A stretch of DNA of 64,000 nucleotides from Phormidium tanganyikae FI6-MK23 (lineage in GTDB: Bacteria > Cyanobacteriota > Cyanobacteriia > Leptolyngbyales > Leptolyngbyaceae), in contig JAHHHU010000019.1 in assembly GCA_019359175.1 (NCBI GenBank), positions 28,394 through 92,393 of the forward strand, given 5' to 3'. Position numbers and translations under genes: made by a program. Below the pieces are notes generated by a model. The model saw only the letters and a program-made list of their open reading frames with translations. It was not told where the DNA came from and searched no databases. Positions 50,745-60,028 of this stretch are shown here, piece after piece. The stretch's first letter is position 1; each line of letters opens with the position of its first letter.

Positions 50745-52571
50745 CTAGAACGAGAAGGTAGTGCGGATGACAGGCACGATCGCAGTATCGTTTTCGCTGC
50801 GCCCTTCAGGATTGAAGATCGCGAACACCCCTGGCGTGATGCTGACATTATCGTTCACGCGGAAGTTGAAATAGCCTTCAACTTGATACGGAGTGCGGTT
50901 TTCAGGATTGACCGCGATACCGCCTGTATTCACCCGTTTCAACGGTTGACCAAAAATCAGACCCGCAGAATTTCCCTTTCTCAAAACATCTTGAACATGA
51001 AGTCCAACGAGCCAGGTATCAAAATTCGTTCGAGCATCGACATCCACCAAGTTCGAGAAGATGTAGCTGTACGAGCCAGCCAGGGTGATGCTGGGCGATA
51101 ATCTGAAGGCAGCGGATGCGCCCAATGTATTCAGTCGGATGCCGTTGTTCAAGCTGCCAAGAAAGTTTGTCAGCGTGAAACCTGGAAGCACAGGAGAACT
51201 TCCAGGTAATGCGATCGAGTTGATGTCCGAGTTTGCCAAGCCCGTTCCGAGAATGTTGATTTGGTGGTAGCTGTAAGCGTAGTTCAGACCAATATTGAAG
51301 GCTTGGGACGGCTTCAAGGTCAGTTGTGCGGCCGCGACATAGCTCCCGCCACCGATGCCCGCGCCCAAAGGAGTCCCGCCACCCAAACCGCCATTTGCAG
51401 GAAGATTGGCGTTGACTGAACCGTAGAGTGCCCGGAAGTCGATCGCGTCTGAAACGTTGAAGATTAAGCCTGCTGCCGCAGCGAGTCCCGTTTGAGAAGT
51501 GCCGCCCGAAACCCGTTGAGCAGCGGGAAGTAAGCCAAAGCGTGAGAGTGCGCCTTGTCCTTCACTGGCAAACGGCAGAATCGACGGAAACGCATCTGAG
51601 ACTTCTGCGTTCGTTCCCACAAAAGCCGTCAGCTTGTTAGCGACCGGGAAAATGTAGAGCAGTTTATAGAGGTTGACGCTGTTCCCTGTTCCTTTCGGGC
51701 TGAGGGTAGACGGATCAACGGTGGGAAATTGTGGTTCGTAAGAGAGTCGCGCTTGGCTAGAAGAACCGAACACTGGATCAGCTAATCCTATCGTTTGAGC
51801 AAGGCTGGAACCGCTTCCCAGTCCAGTGATACCGCTCGCACCGAAGTTTTGCGCTTGAAGTCCAGTGATCAGCAAGTCTTTTCCGGTGAAGCTGGTGTTG
51901 AGATTCAGCCGCACTCGATTGTTGAAAACTGTGTTTGCGTCTTGTCCGACTGGGGAACCACCATACGCGCCCGCCAAGCTGAATATCGCTTCTCCTGCAA
52001 GTTTAGTTGTGGTCGAAAACTGCTGTTTCTCAAGGGTTGTGGTTCGCGCTTCGAGTGCATCCACACGACCTCGTAAGGTGGCTAACTCTGCAGCGAACTG
52101 CTCCTGAAGTTTCTGCAGTGTTGCCAAGTCTTCTTTCTTGACCAAATCAGCGGTGGACGCGGCGATCAATTCATTCACTCGATCGAGACACGCATTCAAA
52201 CCCGCCGCAAATTCGTATCGAGTTAAAGCCCGATTGCCGCGATAAGTGCGATCGGGATATCCCGCAATACAGCCGTAGCGCTCAACCAACGATTGCAGTG
52301 CTTGAAACGCCCAGTCTGTAGGACGTACATCCGAAAGCTGCGAAACCGAAGTCACTTGCCCGAATGAGCTTGTCGAACCGCTACTCAGTTGAGCCACTGA
52401 AGTGATTTCGCTCAAACTTGAACGAGGCTGCTCAATCGCGCTTGTGGGTGAAGGCATCGTCGGTTGAACTGGCTCTGATGCGATCGCACGAGTGGCGATT
52501 AGGCTCATCGAACCTGCCAACAAGCTCACCAAACCGATCTGCTGATTAAACCTAGATTTACTCATTGTCAT
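50745..52571 (-). CDS. Iron uptake porin (SLH domain plus OprB-like barrel)
   Basis: An outer-membrane porin of about 608 residues. A signal peptide ends near 'TRAIASEPVQP'. An SLH domain follows ('PTDWAFQALQSLVERYGCIAGYPD', 'ALTRYEFAAGLNACLDRVNEL'), which binds peptidoglycan, then a coiled-coil ('TLQKLQEQFAAELATLRGRVDALEART') and a large beta barrel ending 'PVIRTTFSF'. This layout is the cyanobacterial Slr1841/Slr1908 type now called iron uptake porin. Start ATG at 52571 ('MTMSKSRFNQQ') is chosen since the residues upstream of it in frame do not look like a leader. Two hairpins follow the stop. Confidence 0.93.
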   Translation of the reverse strand: MTMSKSRFNQQIGLVSLLAGSMSLIATRAIASEPVQPTMPSPTSAIEQPRSSLSEITSVAQLSSGSTSSFGQVTSVSQLSDVRPTDWAFQALQSLVERYGCIAGYPDRTYRGNRALTRYEFAAGLNACLDRVNELIAASTADLVKKEDLATLQKLQEQFAAELATLRGRVDALEARTTTLEKQQFSTTTKLAGEAIFSLAGAYGGSPVGQDANTVFNNRVRLNLNTSFTGKDLLITGLQAQNFGASGITGLGSGSSLAQTIGLADPVFGSSSQARLSYEPQFPTVDPSTLSPKGTGNSVNLYKLLYIFPVANKLTAFVGTNAEVSDAFPSILPFASEGQGALSRFGLLPAAQRVSGGTSQTGLAAAAGLIFNVSDAIDFRALYGSVNANLPANGGLGGGTPLGAGIGGGSYVAAAQLTLKPSQAFNIGLNYAYSYHQINILGTGLANSDINSIALPGSSPVLPGFTLTNFLGSLNNGIRLNTLGASAAFRLSPSITLAGSYSYIFSNLVDVDARTNFDTWLVGLHVQDVLRKGNSAGLIFGQPLKRVNTGGIAVNPENRTPYQVEGYFNFRVNDNVSITPGVFAIFNPEGRSENDTAIVPVIRTTFSF

Positions 52572-52862
52572 AGCTTCACCACACAAAATTTTGAATCGCT
52601 GAACTGTGCCAAACGCGGATTGGCGATTTGCAAGCACAGTTGCGTTATCTACAACGCTAAGCCCTGACGGTATCTGAGCGGAATAGTTATGACTTCGGAA
52701 TTCTCCGGGTATTTCGATAGAGTAAAAGTTATAACTATAGAATTCTTAATCAGGTTAACTAATATTACTGATTGGTTTTTTATAGAGTTCGCCTGAAACT
52801 CGAAACTCATAGTAAGATTAAAAGCTGTGTCGAATTAGAGCAAACCCATTTAGAGCAAACCC

Positions 52863-53060
52863 ATGCCGAAGCTGAAAACCCGTAAATCTGCACAAAAGCG
52901 TTTCAAAGCCACGGGCGGCGGAAAAATCCAACGCCGTCGCTCTCACGGAAATCACCTTTTGTTTCATAAAAGTATGAGCCGTCGCCGTCGGATTGCAGGC
53001 GGCGACTTAGTAAACGAGCGGGATGAAGCGAACGTTCGGTTGATGATGCCTTATCTCTAA
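52863..53060 (+). CDS. rpmI: 50S ribosomal protein L35
   Basis: A 65-residue basic ribosomal protein, complete: '[21 protein letters not shown]', '[13 protein letters not shown]', and end 'VRLMMPYL'. It is first in rpmI-rplT, 46 bp ahead of rplT. The upstream region (52640-52862) is AT-rich and should hold the promoter and possibly an L20-binding leader, though I cannot identify the leader structure. Confidence 0.97.
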   Translation: MPKLKTRKSAQKRFKATGGGKIQRRRSHGNHLLFHKSMSRRRRIAGGDLVNERDEANVRLMMPYL

Positions 53061-53106
53061 GGTCAGACACGATCGTATTAAAAATTTAGTCAAGGATAGT
53101 TGAAAC

Positions 53107-53457
53107 ATGGCACGGGTGAAGCGCGGCAATGTGGCTCGGAAACGCCGCAAAAAGATTTTGAAACTCGCGAAGGGCTTTCGTGGCTCTCATTCTCGGTTGT
53201 TCCGCACCGCAAACCAGCAGGTGATGAAAGCGCTGCGGAATGCGTATCGCGATCGTCGTAAAAAGAAACGGGATTTTCGTCGTCTGTGGATCACTCGGAT
53301 CAACGCAGCGGCTCGTCAGCAAGGAATCAGCTACAGCCAACTGATCGGTAAGCTGAAGAAAGCAGACATTCTGATCAACCGTAAAATGCTGGCTCAATTG
53401 GCGATTCTCGATCCGGATGGATTTGCAAAAGTTGTCGAAAAAGCAGTTCAGGCATAG
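53107..53457 (+). CDS. rplT: 50S ribosomal protein L20
   Basis: A 116-residue ribosomal protein with '[26 protein letters not shown]', '[20 protein letters not shown]' and '[17 protein letters not shown]'. AAGGA lies about 10 bp before the ATG at 53107. The stop TAG is followed at once by the ATG of the solute-binding protein gene, so that gene is likely read from the ribosomal transcript. Confidence 0.97.
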   Translation: MARVKRGNVARKRRKKILKLAKGFRGSHSRLFRTANQQVMKALRNAYRDRRKKKRDFRRLWITRINAAARQQGISYSQLIGKLKKADILINRKMLAQLAILDPDGFAKVVEKAVQA

Positions 53458-54234
53458 ATGAAAAAGCGATTCGTCGCAATTTTGAGTTTGTCTTTGATGG
53501 GGACGCAGTTTGTTGTGTCCCCATCTTTGTTTGCAGCAGATTTACGAACGATCGTGCAGCGCAATAGGCTGATCGTTGGCGTGAAGGATAACGTTCGTCC
53601 GTTAGGATTTCGCGATGCTCAAGGCAATCTACAAGGCTTTGAGATTGAAATCGCGCAGCGACTGGCACAAGAATTAATCGGACGATCGACCGCGATCGAG
53701 TTTCAACCCGTGAACAATCGAGATCGTCTTTCGGTTGTCACCGATGAAAGAGTGGATTTCGCGATCGCGCGTGTCACTGCGAATTCTTCTCGCGCTCGAA
53801 TCGTCGCTTTTAGTGAACCGTACTATTTAGATGGAACGGGGATCATTACACAAAACGCTGCCATTCAAACTCAGCGGGACTTGACGAATCAGACGATCGC
53901 GGTTCTCAACAACGCGAGTACGATCGCAACGCTGCGCTATCAATTTCCTCAAGTTAAGTTAGTCGGTGTTGAGTCTTACACAGCCGGAAAACAGTTGATT
54001 GAATCGGGAAAAGCAATCGCGTTTGCCGCAGACGTTAGCATTCTGGCAGGCTGGGCACAGGAATTTCCCGAATATCGGGTGTTACCGTTTCGGATTTCGA
54101 CAGAACCATTAGCGATCGTCTTTCCCAAAGGAATCGAATCCGATGAACTGCGGCGCACCGTGGATCAAATCTTACGCCGCTGGAAATCTGAAGGATGGCT
54201 ACAGCAACGCGCTACCTATTGGGGACTCCCTTGA
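53458..54234 (+). CDS. Periplasmic solute-binding protein (SBP_bac_3, amino-acid type)
   Basis: A 258-residue exported binding protein. Signal peptide 'MKKRFVAILSLSLMGTQF' to about 'SLFAAD' (residue 25), then the family motif 'RNRLIVGVKDNVRPLGFRDAQGNLQGFEIEIAQRLA', 'VDFAIARVTANSSRARIVAFSEPYY' and a C-terminal 'LRRTVDQILRRWKSEGWLQQRATYW'. It would bind an amino acid or similar ligand for an ABC transporter not encoded here. Its ATG directly abuts the rplT stop. The Ycf37-like gene follows after 46 bp. Confidence 0.9.
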   Translation: MKKRFVAILSLSLMGTQFVVSPSLFAADLRTIVQRNRLIVGVKDNVRPLGFRDAQGNLQGFEIEIAQRLAQELIGRSTAIEFQPVNNRDRLSVVTDERVDFAIARVTANSSRARIVAFSEPYYLDGTGIITQNAAIQTQRDLTNQTIAVLNNASTIATLRYQFPQVKLVGVESYTAGKQLIESGKAIAFAADVSILAGWAQEFPEYRVLPFRISTEPLAIVFPKGIESDELRRTVDQILRRWKSEGWLQQRATYWGLP

Positions 54235-54280
54235 GATACCCTGAAACAGAAGCTTAAAATTCGCGATCGACAAAACTCCT

Positions 54281-54811
54281 ATGGATAGTGCAGCCTCTCC
54301 GATTCTTTACATCTCCATTTTGCTCGTTTTACTCGCTAGCTCCGCTTTTTTCGTCGCTCGGCAAGTTCTCAAAACGCGCCGGATCGAAAGCGCTCTTTCT
54401 CGCCTCCAGAGCAAGCTCAACAGAGAGAAAGGCACGGCTGAAGAATATTACGAACTCGGTAGCATTCTGCTCGACAAGCGTTTGTTTGCTCAAGCGATCG
54501 CCCAGTTCCAAAAAGCGATTAAGCTCGAAACCCTCGAAGGTCAAGACCTTGCCGCCGTGTATAACGCAATGGGATTCGCCTACTTTGCTCAAGAACAGTA
54601 CGATCTTGCAATTCGGCAGTATAAAGAATCCCTGAAACTTCTCCCAGACTATGTGACCGCGCTGAATAATCTGGGACACGCTTATGAACGGAAACAGTTG
54701 GCGGCTCAAGCATTAGAGCTGTATGAGCAAGCATTAGGGCTTGAACCTCTAAATCAGACAGCCAAACGACGGGCTGAAGCATTGAGAAAGCGACTTGTGA
54801 CATCAGCTTAG
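54281..54811 (+). CDS. TPR protein, Ycf37-like (photosystem I assembly candidate)
   Basis: A 176-residue protein with an N-terminal membrane helix ('LYISILLVLLASSAFFVARQVL'), a short basic segment ('KTRRIESALSRLQSKLN'), and three TPR motifs: 'AEEYYELGSILLDKRLFAQAIAQFQKAIKLE', 'AAVYNAMGFAYFAQEQYDLAIRQYKESLKLLP', 'VTALNNLGHAYERKQLAAQALELYEQALGLEP'. Layout and size match cyanobacterial Ycf37, which aids photosystem I stability; the assignment is by architecture. A terminator follows after 15 bp. Confidence 0.8.
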   Translation: MDSAASPILYISILLVLLASSAFFVARQVLKTRRIESALSRLQSKLNREKGTAEEYYELGSILLDKRLFAQAIAQFQKAIKLETLEGQDLAAVYNAMGFAYFAQEQYDLAIRQYKESLKLLPDYVTALNNLGHAYERKQLAAQALELYEQALGLEPLNQTAKRRAEALRKRLVTSA

Positions 54812-54826
54812 AGTGAATCGAAACAG

Positions 54827-54865
54827 AAAAGAGGACGATCGCATTTCTCGATCGTCCTCTTTTTT
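54827..54865. terminator. Bidirectional intrinsic terminator
   Basis: AAAAGAGGACGATCG and CGATCGTCCTCTTTT form a 15-bp stem around a 7-nt loop with T-runs on both strands. It ends the rpmI-to-ycf37-like transcript and, on the minus strand, the FecR-domain gene transcript. Confidence 0.92.
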
Positions 54866-54894
54866 ATGGGCAGCTTTATTCGTTTGCTAAACCA

Positions 54895-57057
54895 TTATCG
54901 GCCAGGAGCGGAATTCTGCGCTGGCTCTGGAGCAGGTGATGGTACGGAAGGAATCTCTACCGGGGGCATAACGGGCGCTGGGCTGGGAAGAACAGGGGAG
55001 GACTCGATCGGTGATTGAACAGGTGGCGCTTGAACGGGTTCTGACTGAACAGGTGTTGGAGTGACTGGTTGAACAGGCGTTGGAACCTCTGGTTGAACAG
55101 GCAACGGGGCAGGAGTTTCTGGCGGTGTAACGGGCTGCTCTGGCGGAGTGACGGGGGGAGCCGCAGGAGACTGAGCAGGCAACGACTGAGATGGAGTCAC
55201 AGGGATAGGTTGATTAATTCCCGCTGGGATTGGCTGGTTCTCGATCGGTGTTGGTTGCTCTTGGTATGCGCCTCTCATTGGGGCTGTTTCCAATGGCTGA
55301 CGGGAAGGCGCAGGCTGGGTGGAGTTTGCCTTTGCCGGAGTTGTCTCTGCTGGTGTTGGAGATGGAGTCGCAGACGGGCTAGGTTCCACTGGAACTACGG
55401 ACGGAACAGGGTTAGAGACTGGAATAGGAGCGGATGGAACAGGGTTAGAGACTGGGATAGGAGAGTTAGTCGGGGTAGCGGAGGTTGAAGGAGTAGAATT
55501 CGGGGTCGATGTATTCGGAGCCAGAGGACTTGGCGTAGGCGTTACGGCTGGATTGATTGGCGTATTGGTTGTTGGATTTGAATTTGGAGCAGGACTTCCT
55601 ACTGATCCTGAAGCGGGAGTGGTTGAATTGCTGGAAGTCGCGCCACTCGAATTGGGGCTGCTGTTCGAGGAAGGTGCAGTTGAGTTTGGTGTAGTTGAGC
55701 TTGTACTGCTTGTTGGGGCTGGAGAACCTGAATTGGTTTGGGCTGGAATGGTTGAAGTATTGGAAGTGGTTGTACCAGCAGCGGGTATAGAATTTGTACC
55801 AGGCGAGGTTGAGCTACCAGAACCACTGGAGCTATTTGGAGTAGTAGAGGTTGAGCTACCAGAACCACTGGAACTATTGGGAGTAGTGGAGGTTGAATCA
55901 AAAGACGAATTGGTTGGCGTAATCGATCCGGTGGAGGTGGTTGGAGTGGTTGAAGTTCCTGTAGTTTCAGGGGATTTGACTGCGCTCCCTGCCGTACCTC
56001 GATCGATGACTTGCCTTCCGCTATTCTGTGAAGTTCCCGTCGTGTTTTGAGTTCCAGTTGTAGAACCACCTGCCGCCTGTCCACCACCCGTCGAACCCTG
56101 AGTTCCCTCGCTAGAATTCGTCGTGCCAGAATTCGGTGTCGTGGTACCGGTTTGCGTTGTATTGTCCGTCGTGGATGGGGTGCTAGTGGAATTTGTGCCG
56201 CTGCTTGGCTGACTTTCAGCCGTCTTTGCGGGAGTGGAAGTCTGAGCAGGCTGGCTGCTACCGGAATTCTGTGTAGGTGTTGTTGCGGGCGTTTCTGGAG
56301 TAGATAGCTGCACCATTCTGGGATTTTCGATCACAGTCCCGGCGAGCGGTTTTTGTTCTTGGAGTGCCTGAGCCGTTTCAGCTTGTACTGCTGCAATTCC
56401 AGGCTCTGGGCTAGGTTGCGCTTCTCGGCGCTGCAAATCTAGACCGCGCACAATATCACTCGTTTCATAAAAACGATGCATATCAAAATTGAACAACCGA
56501 ATACCGAGCGGATCAACGATCGCCATTTGTCCCGCTTCTAAGGGGAGCTTGCGCCCAGTGGTGTTGTCCAAAATTTCCATCGGCCCCGCTGGATTGTTCG
56601 TCAGCGCACCGACAACCGTAGTTTCCGTCTGCTCATCGTAACGGACAAAGAGGGCTGATCCCCGGACTCCGGCTGAAGCATTTGGAGTATTGATCGTTGT
56701 TCGTCCCTGTCCAGGCTTAATCAACAGCAGCACTGTGCCATTTGTGAGGCGAAAATTTCGAGTTCCAGGCACAAAGCGAAACACCGCCATTTCTCCAACC
56801 CGCGCCCAAGAACCGTCATTAAACCGCAAGCCCACGCGCGAGGATCGCATTGTATGCAGGGCATCATCCGGGCGCAGCATTTCAGAGAGAATGGCATCGC
56901 GGGCAGGTTGTCCCTTGGGAACAAATTGAACGCGCCTCACAATTTCCCGGATCTCAGCAGAGGTGAGTGGAGTTAGGGCATAGGCAGCACCGGAAGAGAG
57001 GGCGGCACTCATTCCTAGCGCCAGTGACGTGATTGCGAGGAACAATTTGCGGGACAT
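54895..57057 (-). CDS. FecR-domain surface protein with long low-complexity region
   Basis: A 720-residue exported protein. Signal peptide residues 1-~28 ('AALSSGAAYALTP'), then a FecR domain at about 60-165 ('SSRVGLRFNDGSWARVGEMAVFRFVP', 'NGTVLLLIKPGQGRTTINTPNASAGVRGSALFVRYD'). From about residue 230 to the end it is low complexity, rich in Ser/Thr/Asn/Pro (Q/P-rich at the C-terminus), with no globular domain visible. No cognate sigma factor or TonB receptor is near. It is probably a periplasmic or surface protein; the repeat-rich part is fast-evolving. It is divergent from the barrel protein at 57357. Confidence 0.85.
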   Translation of the reverse strand: MSRKLFLAITSLALGMSAALSSGAAYALTPLTSAEIREIVRRVQFVPKGQPARDAILSEMLRPDDALHTMRSSRVGLRFNDGSWARVGEMAVFRFVPGTRNFRLTNGTVLLLIKPGQGRTTINTPNASAGVRGSALFVRYDEQTETTVVGALTNNPAGPMEILDNTTGRKLPLEAGQMAIVDPLGIRLFNFDMHRFYETSDIVRGLDLQRREAQPSPEPGIAAVQAETAQALQEQKPLAGTVIENPRMVQLSTPETPATTPTQNSGSSQPAQTSTPAKTAESQPSSGTNSTSTPSTTDNTTQTGTTTPNSGTTNSSEGTQGSTGGGQAAGGSTTGTQNTTGTSQNSGRQVIDRGTAGSAVKSPETTGTSTTPTTSTGSITPTNSSFDSTSTTPNSSSGSGSSTSTTPNSSSGSGSSTSPGTNSIPAAGTTTSNTSTIPAQTNSGSPAPTSSTSSTTPNSTAPSSNSSPNSSGATSSNSTTPASGSVGSPAPNSNPTTNTPINPAVTPTPSPLAPNTSTPNSTPSTSATPTNSPIPVSNPVPSAPIPVSNPVPSVVPVEPSPSATPSPTPAETTPAKANSTQPAPSRQPLETAPMRGAYQEQPTPIENQPIPAGINQPIPVTPSQSLPAQSPAAPPVTPPEQPVTPPETPAPLPVQPEVPTPVQPVTPTPVQSEPVQAPPVQSPIESSPVLPSPAPVMPPVEIPSVPSPAPEPAQNSAPGR

Positions 57058-57356
57058 AGACGCTCCAAGAACAAGAGGACAGAAAGCGCAGGGCGCGATC
57101 AGAGGCGGGTTAGCCTATAACAAGTTCAACCCAGTTCTACTCGTGTGAGATGATTAGGTGAAATTACAGATTTAAGTCTTCACGAACACTTTACACGGCG
57201 AGGGGAAAACACAGGTCGTTTCTCTCCAAGCTTTAAAGAGACTTTATAAAGAACTCAGTGAAGATACTAGCATCGATTGTATATGCAACAGTTATTGAAG
57301 TTCTCCGGAATGTCGGGGTCAAAGTGCTGAAATTAGTCTGAGAGTGTGGATGCTGA

Positions 57357-58862
57357 TTGGTGAGCGGGGCGATTGTGAGACGATTGACTTTGAAACATTT
57401 TAGTGTTGTGAAATCCCTGATTGCGACTTCAAAACAATTTCGTAGCGATAAGCTACCGCGCAAATTACACTACCGCTTCCTCGGTCAAGTTGGGTTTTGG
57501 CTGATCCTTAGTTTTACGGGTAAAGCCCTGTGTAGCGTTATACCCAACAAAACCCCAATTTCGGGAAACCAGTCGCTTGAACTCCGTTCGATCGCATTGC
57601 AACTGACGACTGCACAATCGCAAGAAAAGTTTCTGCTTGAGCGATCGACAATTTCTGATTTCTCTCATCAAGCAAAAGATTTAGCACCGATCGGGCAGTC
57701 TGAAGAGACAGCCCAATTTGCAGCCGATTCAGTGCCAATCCGATCTGCGTTCATGCTAGAAGAAGCGGAATCGATTCGCACAACTCAAAAGGCACTACCC
57801 AGTTCGATCGAGTCTCCTGAATTATCTCCTAGTCGATGTTGGCGATCGATTCCTATGAATTGCGCCTATACAACAAGCAACATTCGGATTGCTCAAGCTC
57901 CCAAACCGTTAGAAGAAACCCCGCCGGATTCTGAACTTGGAGAGTTGCGGCTAAGTCCTGTCCCAGATTCTGAACTGGGCATTCTGCAAATTCAACCGAT
58001 CGCAGTTGATCCCTCAACGGGCACGAGCGATCCCGAATTAGGAACGCTGCGGATACAAGAGCGCACGACTCCGCAACCGCCGCTTGTACTCCCCGATCGC
58101 CCTCGTCAGCCAACCGCTTATTTGCTTGCACGAGCAGACTATTTCAAATCATCGAATGTATTTTCGGATATTGATCCCGTCGATGATGGCTTGGTTCGGA
58201 CTGGATTGACTTTTTTCTATGCGCCGCCGATCGGATCGCGGACATTTCTGATTACATCGATCGATGCAAATCTGATTCGTTACTCTCGGCTCGGACAGTA
58301 TCGCGATATTAACGGGAACGTACAGTCTCTCAATTACGACGAATTGCGATTGCGGGCGGGAATTTTTCATCGACTTACGCCGCGCTTATCTGCGGAAGTC
58401 GGTTGGAGTAATCAGAAACTCATTACTTCAAGTCGTGGATTAGAGCAGGTCTTTGGGGGGCGAGAATTCTTTGGAGATAATTCGATTCGATTTGAATTGA
58501 GTCGTCAAGATAAGCTGTCACCTAAGCTTGCGTTAAATACGTACTACCAGTTTCGGTGGAGCATCGCCAATCCGAACGATCGCAGTCGAATTCTCAATTC
58601 CGCGATCGCAACGTTAAGCTACAACTTTTCGCAGAATCTTCAAACCGCGATCGATTATCAATTCACTTGGTCGCATTTCACGCAGCAAGCCCGCGATGAT
58701 CTCTATCATCAACTAATCGCGCGAGTGACTTACAATTTCAATCCGCGCACTCAGATCAATGTGTTTAGCGGTTACAGCTTTGGGAATTCCAGCGACGATC
58801 GCATTAATTTCAACAGCTTTATTTTCGGGGCAGGAATTGTATTTAGCGTGCCGCTGTTCTAA
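57357..58862 (+). CDS. Predicted outer-membrane beta-barrel protein
   Basis: A 501-residue protein (TTG at 57357; alternatives GTG 57360 or 57375). An N-terminal segment (about residues 35-60) could be a leader, residues ~60-250 are low complexity with three repeats of 'DSELG' / 'DPELG' plus 'LRLSP' or 'LRIQ', and ~255-501 are alternating hydrophobic strands such as 'LARADYFKSSNVFSDIDPVDDGLVR' and 'RVTYNFNPRTQINVFSGYSFGNSSDDR', ending 'VFSVPLF' with terminal Phe. This looks like a surface barrel. It is divergent from the FecR-domain gene, 299 bp apart. No family is named. Confidence 0.72.
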   Translation: MVSGAIVRRLTLKHFSVVKSLIATSKQFRSDKLPRKLHYRFLGQVGFWLILSFTGKALCSVIPNKTPISGNQSLELRSIALQLTTAQSQEKFLLERSTISDFSHQAKDLAPIGQSEETAQFAADSVPIRSAFMLEEAESIRTTQKALPSSIESPELSPSRCWRSIPMNCAYTTSNIRIAQAPKPLEETPPDSELGELRLSPVPDSELGILQIQPIAVDPSTGTSDPELGTLRIQERTTPQPPLVLPDRPRQPTAYLLARADYFKSSNVFSDIDPVDDGLVRTGLTFFYAPPIGSRTFLITSIDANLIRYSRLGQYRDINGNVQSLNYDELRLRAGIFHRLTPRLSAEVGWSNQKLITSSRGLEQVFGGREFFGDNSIRFELSRQDKLSPKLALNTYYQFRWSIANPNDRSRILNSAIATLSYNFSQNLQTAIDYQFTWSHFTQQARDDLYHQLIARVTYNFNPRTQINVFSGYSFGNSSDDRINFNSFIFGAGIVFSVPLF

Positions 58863-59659
58863 ACCAAATACGAACACCAATCACTCCAGCTTCCGGGATA
58901 AAGTTTGGCATCGATCCCCGCAGCCATGAGCGCCAATAAATTGACGCAAGCCGTTACGCCAGAACCGCAGTACACCAAGATTTCGTCCTTAGATTCGAGG
59001 TCTGCCCATCGATCGTCAAGTTTGAGAAAACCGCGATCGTCGCTCACCAATTGCCAGGGATAATTCACCGCACCAGGAATATGACCTGCGATCGGATCAA
59101 TTAGTTCTCGTTCTCCGCGATACCGCTCTGGCTCTCGCGAATCTATCAGCGCAACATTCGATAAATCTTTTTTCGCTTTGACGGTTTCGATATCAACGAT
59201 CCAATCTGTCTGAATTTGAGGAATGAACTGTCCTGTTTTGGGTGAAGGTTTGATCGTCGTAACTGGATAGCCTAGATTCTGCCAATTTGTAAAGCCGCCA
59301 TCGAGAACAAATACGCGATCGTGTCCCAAATAGCGCAACAGCCACCAAAACCGCGCCGCAAATCCAAATCGCGAATCATCGTAGGCAATCACGGCTGTCG
59401 AAGATGTAATTCCCATCCTTGAAAGCTTTTCAGCCAGTTTGTCGAGATCAGGGAGAGGATGCCGTCCGCCATGCGTTTGAACCGGACTAGACAGATCTTG
59501 ATTGAGATCAAAATAGAATGCACCTGGAATATGACCCGATCCGTACTGCTGCCGTCCGAGTTCTGGCTGCATCAGGGCGAATCGACAATCCGCGATCGCA
59601 ATTTCGGGATCGTCCAGATGTTCCGCTAACCAATTTGCAGCGATCGCAACTTCAGGCAT
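58859..59659 (-). CDS. Sulfurtransferase (rhodanese / mercaptopyruvate type)
   Basis: A 266-residue enzyme of two rhodanese domains. The active-site loop is 'EILVYCGSGVTACVNLLALMAAG' near residue 230, with catalytic Cys, and the loop shape CGSGVT fits 3-mercaptopyruvate/thiosulfate sulfurtransferases. The N-terminal domain has 'HIPGAFYFDLNQDLSSP' and 'VIAYDDSRFGFAARFWWLLRYLGHDRVFVLDGG', with Asp in place of Cys as is normal for the inactive half. It transfers sulfur from mercaptopyruvate or thiosulfate to an acceptor. It overlaps the barrel gene end by 4 bp on the opposite strand. Confidence 0.92.
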   Translation of the reverse strand: MPEVAIAANWLAEHLDDPEIAIADCRFALMQPELGRQQYGSGHIPGAFYFDLNQDLSSPVQTHGGRHPLPDLDKLAEKLSRMGITSSTAVIAYDDSRFGFAARFWWLLRYLGHDRVFVLDGGFTNWQNLGYPVTTIKPSPKTGQFIPQIQTDWIVDIETVKAKKDLSNVALIDSREPERYRGERELIDPIAGHIPGAVNYPWQLVSDDRGFLKLDDRWADLESKDEILVYCGSGVTACVNLLALMAAGIDAKLYPGSWSDWCSYLV

Positions 59660-59769
59660 GATTTTGAGTTCTAAGTTTTTTAGATCCTACCTTTGGAAAG
59701 ACGGCGATCGCATCGAATTACAAGAGAATAATAATGAACAGTTAAAACAAATGAAATTAGAGAAATCCT

Positions 59770-59949
59770 ATGAACTTTTTGCGTTTAGTCTTTGCGGTGG
59801 TTCTTCCGCCCGTTGCTGTTTTTATGACTTCTGGTGTTAGTTCTGCGTTACTCGTTAGTATTCTGCTCACTTTAGTGGGTTGGGTTCCTGGAATTATCCA
59901 CGCGATTTGGTACATCCAGAAAACCGATCAGCGTCGAGGTGCATACTAA
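59770..59949 (+). CDS. YqaE/Pmp3 family small membrane protein
   Basis: A 59-residue protein with two hydrophobic helices, 'LRLVFAVVLPPVAVFMTSG' and 'ALLVSILLTLVGWVPGIIHAIW', and a polar tail ending 'QRRGAY'. The pattern 'LPPVAVF' then 'LLTLVGWVPGIIHAIW' is the YqaE/Pmp3 proteolipid family, linked to salt and stress tolerance in plants and yeast. Its role in cyanobacteria is not settled. A terminator follows 23 bp after TAA. It is often missed because of its size. Confidence 0.88.
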   Translation: MNFLRLVFAVVLPPVAVFMTSGVSSALLVSILLTLVGWVPGIIHAIWYIQKTDQRRGAY

Positions 59950-59970
59950 ATTTAGAAAATCTAGAAAAGA

Positions 59971-60007
59971 AAACCGCTTGATCGTATTTCTCGATCGAGC
60001 GGTTTTT
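59971..60007. terminator. Intrinsic terminator
   Basis: AAACCGCTTGATCG and CGATCGAGCGGTTT pair (one mismatch) around TATTTCT, followed by T-runs on the plus strand. It serves the Pmp3-type gene and possibly the convergent 60029-60562 gene. Confidence 0.88.
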
Positions 60008-60028
60008 TGCTAATGCAATGCGTGGAGC

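Noticed and set aside
55319..56050. Open frame of 243 codons on the plus strand opposite the FecR-domain gene, rich in Val, Glu and Gly
   Set aside because: It is the antisense reading of the low-complexity repeats, with no signal peptide or domain; the minus strand has the FecR domain and leader.
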